Origin: Elusimicrobia bacterium UBA4817
GTDB lineage: Bacteria; Elusimicrobiota; UBA8919
Reading direction: 5' to 3'
DNA: 64,000 nt
NCBI GenBank assembly: GCA_002402375.1
Contig: DHFT01000039.1
Span: 1 to 64,000, forward strand
Shown here in pieces: positions 60,248-64,000 of this stretch; position 1 is the stretch's first letter; every line of letters starts with the position of its first letter. The notes below the pieces were generated by a model. It ran no database searches and was not told the DNA's origin. It saw only the letters and a list, made by a program, of their open reading frames with translations. Position numbers and translations under genes: made by a program.

Positions 60248-61024
60248 TACATTTGACACCAAAATTATATACGGTTTTTTTGATATAGGATTTTTTTCTA
60301 CGACTACAACCGTTTTATAAACCTCTTCAATAATTTGATAGGTTAAAACATCCGAAGGTATTCCGATTTTATGCATATTGCCGTTATTGAGAAGCATTAT
60401 TCTATCGCAGTACTCGCTTGCTAAATTCAAATCGTGCAAAACCATCATCACCGTAAGTCCAAGGTTTGTATTTAATTTTTTTGTAAGGTCCAAAATTCTT
60501 ATCTGATGCGCTATATCTAAATGCGCCGTCGGTTCATCCAGCACAAGCAGTTTCGGTTGTTGAACAATAGCACGGGCGATAAAAACAAGTTGTCTTTCAC
60601 CGCCGCTTAATTCCAATATAGGACGGTTTCGTAAATTAAATGTTTCGGTTAATAACATTGCTTGTTCAACAATTTCTTCGTCTTGTTTCGTTTCTAAAAA
60701 TTGTAATTTGGAATGATATGGCGTTCTGCCTAATTGCACGATTTCTTCCGCAGTCATGTTAAAGTATGATTCTGAAAATTGCGTCACCACAGCCATTTTT
60801 TTAGCCAGTTCGTTAAGTCCTGTTTTTTTTAGAGATTTCCCTTCAAAAATAATCTGTCCTGTCTGCGGTTTAATTATCTTACTTATCGCCCGAAGCAGTG
60901 TTGTTTTACCGGAACCGTTAGGGCCGATTATTCCGAGTATTTCTTTGTTTTTTAGTTCAAAGTTAATATCTTTTAAGACGAACTTATTATTGTATCCGCA
61001 AACAAGATTTTTTACTTCAAGCAT
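60224..61024 (-). CDS. btuD: ABC transporter ATP-binding protein, vitamin B12 or iron-chelate type
   Basis: 266 residues. Walker A IGPNGSGKTTLLRAI, Q-loop, signature ILELSGGERQLVFIARAIVQQPKLLVLDEPTAHLD and the switch histidine in MMVLHDLNLASEYCDRIML: a FecE/BtuD-type ATPase. With btuC (1-nt gap) and btuF it forms the import complex; the cobS/cobT neighbours and the riboswitch favour cobalamin. The last 8 codons (VGRIGNPV) also form part of the downstream riboswitch aptamer. Confidence 0.9.
   Translation of the reverse strand: MLEVKNLVCGYNNKFVLKDINFELKNKEILGIIGPNGSGKTTLLRAISKIIKPQTGQIIFEGKSLKKTGLNELAKKMAVVTQFSESYFNMTAEEIVQLGRTPYHSKLQFLETKQDEEIVEQAMLLTETFNLRNRPILELSGGERQLVFIARAIVQQPKLLVLDEPTAHLDIAHQIRILDLTKKLNTNLGLTVMMVLHDLNLASEYCDRIMLLNNGNMHKIGIPSDVLTYQIIEEVYKTVVVVEKNPISKKPYIILVSNVGRIGNPV
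60264..60285 (-). promoter_or_regulatory. Possible internal promoter before the cobalamin riboswitch
   Basis: A TATAAT box (60264-60269) on the minus strand would start transcription about 10 nt before the aptamer. The -35 region is weak (no TTGACA within 16-18 nt). It would let btuB be transcribed independently of btuCD. Confidence 0.4.
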
Positions 61025-61025
61025 A

Positions 61026-62021
61026 TTATTTCCGTTTGTTTAAGAAATAGATAAACATCATTCCGCCGATAATTCCCGTAATTACGCCGACCGGAAGTTC
61101 TATGGGTGCAATAACTGTTCTTGCAAGTGTATCACATAAAATTAAAAATGCCCCGCCTGTTAAAAATGAGGCAATTATAAGTATTCTGTGGTCAGAGGCA
61201 ATAAACATTCGGACGAAATGAGGAATGACCAAACCGACAAATCCGATAACGCCGGCGACGGATACGGCTATGCCGGTTAACAGCGATGATAAAATAAAAA
61301 GTGCTTTTTTTGTTTTTTCGGTGTCCACACCTAAGTGCGACGCTTCTTCTTCACCCAAAGCAAAAGCATTTAAGTCGTGACAAAAAAGATATGTTCCAAA
61401 CAGACCGAATACAGATAAGAAAACTGTTATTTTTATAAGAAGCATATTCGGTTCTTCCAAAGAACCCATTATCCAGAATATAATTCCGTGAAGGTCTTCT
61501 GTTTGGGAGACAGCCATTATAAACATAATCAAAGATGATGAAATAAAACTGAGCATTACGCCTGTTAAAAGAAGTCCTTGAATTTTTAATATACCCTTTT
61601 TAAGAGTTAAAAAATAAACGAGCAAAACAACCAGAATAGCACCCGCAAAACCTGAAACAGGCAGAGATAAAATAGATGTATGGTATATTCCCAAAACGAT
61701 GTTCAAACATACGCCGAGAGCGGCTCCGCCCGAAATACCGAGTGTGTACGGTTCAACCAGTGGATTGCGGAAAAGTCCTTGCAGAATAACGCCCGCCAGA
61801 GATAATGAGCCGCCGACTGCAAAGCCCAAAATAATTCGCGGCAGACGAATATCAAAAATGATGCTGTATTCGGTAGAACCCCTGCCTTCAAAGATTGTCC
61901 AAAAAATTTTTTTTAATGGTATTCCAGAAGAGCCGACGCATAAAGAAAAAATGCTGACAGCAAAAAGAACTCCTGCCAAAATTAATATCTGTATAGACCA
62001 ACGGAATAATTTTTTATTCAT
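61026..62021 (-). CDS. btuC: ABC transporter permease, FecCD/BtuC type
   Basis: 331 residues with about ten membrane helices. Family signatures: SIIFDIRLPRIILGFAVGGSLSLAGVILQGLFRNPLVEPYTLGISGGAALGVCL (the FecCD conserved block), IIFWIMGSLEEPNMLL, VAGVIGFVGLVIPHFVRMFIASDHRILIIASFLTGGAFLILCDTLAR and ELPVGVITGIIGGMMFIYFL. It transports cobalamin across the inner membrane with BtuD and BtuF. A 113-nt palindromic repeat separates it from btuF by 137 nt. Confidence 0.93.
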   Translation of the reverse strand: MNKKLFRWSIQILILAGVLFAVSIFSLCVGSSGIPLKKIFWTIFEGRGSTEYSIIFDIRLPRIILGFAVGGSLSLAGVILQGLFRNPLVEPYTLGISGGAALGVCLNIVLGIYHTSILSLPVSGFAGAILVVLLVYFLTLKKGILKIQGLLLTGVMLSFISSSLIMFIMAVSQTEDLHGIIFWIMGSLEEPNMLLIKITVFLSVFGLFGTYLFCHDLNAFALGEEEASHLGVDTEKTKKALFILSSLLTGIAVSVAGVIGFVGLVIPHFVRMFIASDHRILIIASFLTGGAFLILCDTLARTVIAPIELPVGVITGIIGGMMFIYFLNKRK

Positions 62022-62043
62022 TTATTTTTTCACATTCTTAATA

Positions 62044-62156
62044 ATGGAGCGAGGGAAAAATTTCTGAAGAGCCTCAATTTGCGACTTCTTTTTTCCAGGA
62101 GCAAATTGCAGAGCGACCACAAGGGAGCGTCTCAAAGAAATTTGTTCCCGAGCGAC
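62044..62156. repeat. Palindromic interspersed element, copy 2 (113 nt)
   Basis: The second copy of the 9026-9138 element, again exactly 113 nt, with the same termini (GAGCGAGGGAAAAATTTCT ... CCCGAGCGAC). The central 10 nt (TTCTTTTTTC) differ from copy 1 (CTATACCCTG) while the flanks are almost identical. It ends 2 nt from the stop codon of btuF, matching copy 1's 2 nt from the stop of sppA. It lies within the btuF-btuC transcript. Confidence 0.88.
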
Positions 62157-62158
62157 CG

Positions 62159-62986
62159 TTATTTTTTTGGATATAAAATCTCAACAATTTCATTTAATGT
62201 TTCTGCAAAACTTACGGGCGTGGGACTGCAGAGTTTGTAAGAATCAACAATGTAAATTCGGTTATTTTCTACTGCGTTTATTGTTTTATATTTTTTCCAG
62301 ATTTTTTTTTCTTCCTCAACTGCGATTCCCATAGTTGCTATAATAATCACATCTGGATTTTGAGCAACGACCTCTTCTATGCTATAAAATCCGGTTTTGG
62401 TGTTCGCGATATTTACCCCTCCGGCAAATTCAATAAAATCATTTATGAATGAATCTTTTGTAGCGGTAAAGAGCGGCTTTGCACCTATTTGAACAAAAAC
62501 CTTTTGTCCCGCGTTAACAGAATTTTTGGTCATTGTTTTCTTTTTTATCAATTCTACGTTACCCCTTACTTTCTCAATAATTTTTTCTGCCTCTTTTCTA
62601 TTACCGATAATTTCACCTAATTCCAGAAACTGACGGCAAATTTCATTGAAATTTTTTGCATATGAAAACTGAATAACCTTTATTCCTAAATTGTTTAATT
62701 TTTTTATGGTCTTGGGATTTGTCATTGAACTTGCAATAACCAAATCCGGCTTAAGAGCGAAAATTTTTTCCAAGTCCTGCTCTATTATAGTTCCTATTTT
62801 TTCTTTGTTTTTTGCATCTTCCGGAATCTTGCAATAAATTGTATTTCCTATAATTTTATCTTGTGCATTTAAGAGATAAAGTTGTTCTGTGAGGGTTGGT
62901 CCTAACGAGATAATTCTATCGGGAAAATCGGCGCTGTATAAAAAATTAAATCCGAGCATTAAAATTAAAAATATCTTCATATACAT
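62159..62986 (-). CDS. btuF: Cobalamin-binding periplasmic protein, BtuF type
   Basis: 275 residues of the class III (FecB/BtuF) solute-binding family. Signal peptide (about 1-18), then DFPDRIISLGPTLTEQLYLLNAQDKIIGNTIYCKIPEDA, IFALKPDLVIASSMTN, a long connecting helix (FNEICRQFLELGEIIGNRKEAEKIIEKVR), and GGVNIANTKTGFYSIEEVVAQNPDVIIIAT. It delivers B12 to BtuCD. The gene overlaps cobS by 10 nt. Confidence 0.9.
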   Translation of the reverse strand: MYMKIFLILMLGFNFLYSADFPDRIISLGPTLTEQLYLLNAQDKIIGNTIYCKIPEDAKNKEKIGTIIEQDLEKIFALKPDLVIASSMTNPKTIKKLNNLGIKVIQFSYAKNFNEICRQFLELGEIIGNRKEAEKIIEKVRGNVELIKKKTMTKNSVNAGQKVFVQIGAKPLFTATKDSFINDFIEFAGGVNIANTKTGFYSIEEVVAQNPDVIIIATMGIAVEEEKKIWKKYKTINAVENNRIYIVDSYKLCSPTPVSFAETLNEIVEILYPKK

Positions 62987-63690
62987 AAAATTAAAAGCAC
63001 GAGGGTTTCAATTATTTCGTTTAATGCGCCTAATATATCTCCTGTAATTCCGCCGATTTTCTTGTTTATAAGTTTCAAAAAAATAAAGGAAACAAAAAAT
63101 ACTGCGAGCAGAATGAAAAATCCTTTCAGTTCAAAAACAAGAAAAGATATTAAAACTGCGATGATTGTAGCGATAAAAAAATCTTTTTTTGAAACGGTAT
63201 CAATGAAAATTTTTCCGAGTCCTTCATTTTTTGCCGGTTTGGAAATTGTACATGCAAAAACCAGACACCACCGGCTTAAAGTCGGAAAGAGTAGTAACGA
63301 CGGATATAAATTTTTTTGCGGAATGCTTTGGAGTGCAAAAAATTTCATTCCGAGGATACAAAAAATCCCGATAACACCCATTGCTCCGATGTGGGCATCA
63401 TCCATAATTCTTAAAATATCACTTTTATTTTTCCCCGCGTAAAACCCGTCAAGCATGTCGGCAAAACCGTCCAAATGAAGTCCGCCGGTAATTATAACAA
63501 GCGAGACGATAACCAGCATATCAACCACATTTTTGGAGAATAAAAGATAACCTAAATAATTTACCGATATAAGAAACCCGCCGATAAATAATCCGATAAG
63601 CGGAAAAAAAATTGCGCAGTTTTCAAATTCTTTTTTCACAACAGGAAAAACTGTTAAAAACCCAATTGCTGAAAGAAATTTTTTTATCAT
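62977..63690 (-). CDS. cobS: Adenosylcobinamide-GDP ribazoletransferase
   Basis: 237 residues, a multi-spanning membrane enzyme that joins adenosylcobinamide-GDP with alpha-ribazole to make cobalamin. The family block [46 protein letters not shown], with its acidic metal residues, is fully present. The following sequence has the expected hydrophobic helices. Overlaps cobT by 4 nt and btuF by 10 nt. Cobinamide salvage is thus encoded. Confidence 0.93.
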   Translation of the reverse strand: MIKKFLSAIGFLTVFPVVKKEFENCAIFFPLIGLFIGGFLISVNYLGYLLFSKNVVDMLVIVSLVIITGGLHLDGFADMLDGFYAGKNKSDILRIMDDAHIGAMGVIGIFCILGMKFFALQSIPQKNLYPSLLLFPTLSRWCLVFACTISKPAKNEGLGKIFIDTVSKKDFFIATIIAVLISFLVFELKGFFILLAVFFVSFIFLKLINKKIGGITGDILGALNEIIETLVLLILCI

Positions 63691-64000
63691 TCTAATTTTT
63701 TACTTACACCGGCACTTTCAAAGGTTGCCATTTCTGCGAGTATTTTACAGCCCGCATCAATAATGTTCAATCCTAATGCCGCGCCGGTTCCTTCGCCGAG
63801 CCGGAGATTCAAATCAAGCACAGGTTTTAATCCGAGATGTTTTAAGATAACATTGTGCCCTTGTTCCACGGAACAATGTGAGGCGATCAGATATTCCACG
63901 ACCGTCGGCTGTAATGTATATGCCAGAAGTGCGGCTGCCCCAGAGATAAAACCGTCAATAACCACAGGAATTTTATGAGATGCTCCTGCAAGAATTACGC
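63687..64000 (-). CDS. cobT: Nicotinate-nucleotide-dimethylbenzimidazole phosphoribosyltransferase, C-terminal part
   Basis: Partial: the 5' end is beyond the window. The visible frame reads [86 protein letters not shown], which is the C-terminal third of CobT, including the family GEGTGA motif and the final catalytic-Glu segment. It activates dimethylbenzimidazole as alpha-ribazole phosphate. cobS follows with a 4-nt overlap. Confidence 0.95.
   Translation of the reverse strand, partial: VILAGASHKIPVVIDGFISGAAALLAYTLQPTVVEYLIASHCSVEQGHNVILKHLGLKPVLDLNLRLGEGTGAALGLNIIDAGCKILAEMATFESAGVSKKLE

Overview
The window is a 64 kb stretch of AT-rich chromosome from a Gram-negative-type bacterium. Every gene I can support, 56 protein genes and one tRNA, lies on the minus strand, so read the map from right to left. 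The cell-envelope content (TonB receptor, lipoprotein, PorV-like outer-membrane proteins, secreted proteins with FlgD-like C-terminal sorting domains) and the house style recall little-cultured phyla such as Elusimicrobiota, WOR-3 or Firestonebacteria. That placement is an inference: there is no rRNA or ribosomal-protein cluster here to settle it.

Layout, right to left (direction of transcription). 64000-58053: vitamin B12 block, cobT (cut by the window edge), cobS, btuF, btuC, btuD, then a cobalamin riboswitch and a TonB receptor ended by a clear terminator. 57959-53287: flavin reductase, larE, an Orn/Lys/Arg decarboxylase-family protein, a DksA-type zinc-finger protein and a GT2 glycosyltransferase. 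53286-51262: an AT-rich, accessory-looking patch with an ORF6N + PLD-like fusion protein and a GerMN-like protein. 51234-45434: miaB (no TRAM domain), mutS, a PilZ protein, mutL. 45387-37504: ankyrin protein, smc, wecG-type glycosyltransferase, phosphoesterase, trxB, FmdB-type zinc ribbon. 37480-30682: an envelope cluster of a CsgG-like/beta-barrel fusion, two clostripain-family (C11) peptidases with C-terminal sorting domains and two PorV/UPF0164 proteins. 30650-25448: FMN riboswitch and ribD-PHP-ribE-ribBA-ribH-nusB. 25333-19148: ligA, mazG, thioesterase, ArfB-like release factor, DUF362 ferredoxin, recX, purH. 19087-17473: a DUF4143 ATPase cassette behind a duplicated purH 3' end, and a small membrane protein. 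17430-10054: alaS, a GT-C-like membrane protein, tRNA-Arg(CCG), a SLOG protein, dtd, a TIM-barrel hydrolase-like protein and a small secreted protein. 10067-279: sppA, a Yip1 protein, a PflX-type radical SAM protein, nfi, galT, nnrE, a lone Lrp RAM domain, a lone GatE-like GAD domain, an active/inactive M16 peptidase pair and an oligopeptide-binding lipoprotein.

Regulatory signals are unusually readable. Promoters of the form TTGACA-N16/17-TATAAT recur, often inside the last codons of the upstream gene, and two classic riboswitches are present. Many gene pairs overlap by 4-14 bases.

The most striking feature is not a gene family but repeat invasion. At least five repeat types occur: 113-145-nt palindromic elements that sit 2 nt from stop codons; ACAGATTAACACAGAT-type repeats; 7-8-nt tandem repeats; GTCATTGCGAA-type repeats; and CCCCCGATT/AATCGGGGG palindromes. 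Several lie in frame inside essential genes (alaS, purH, ligA, ribD, ribE) or encode signal peptides. Other points worth a second look are the purH 3'-end duplication around the ATPase gene, the lone GatE-type GAD domain, the PHP enzyme inside the riboflavin operon, and a PorV/C11 envelope cluster that resembles a distant analogue of the type IX secretion attachment machinery.
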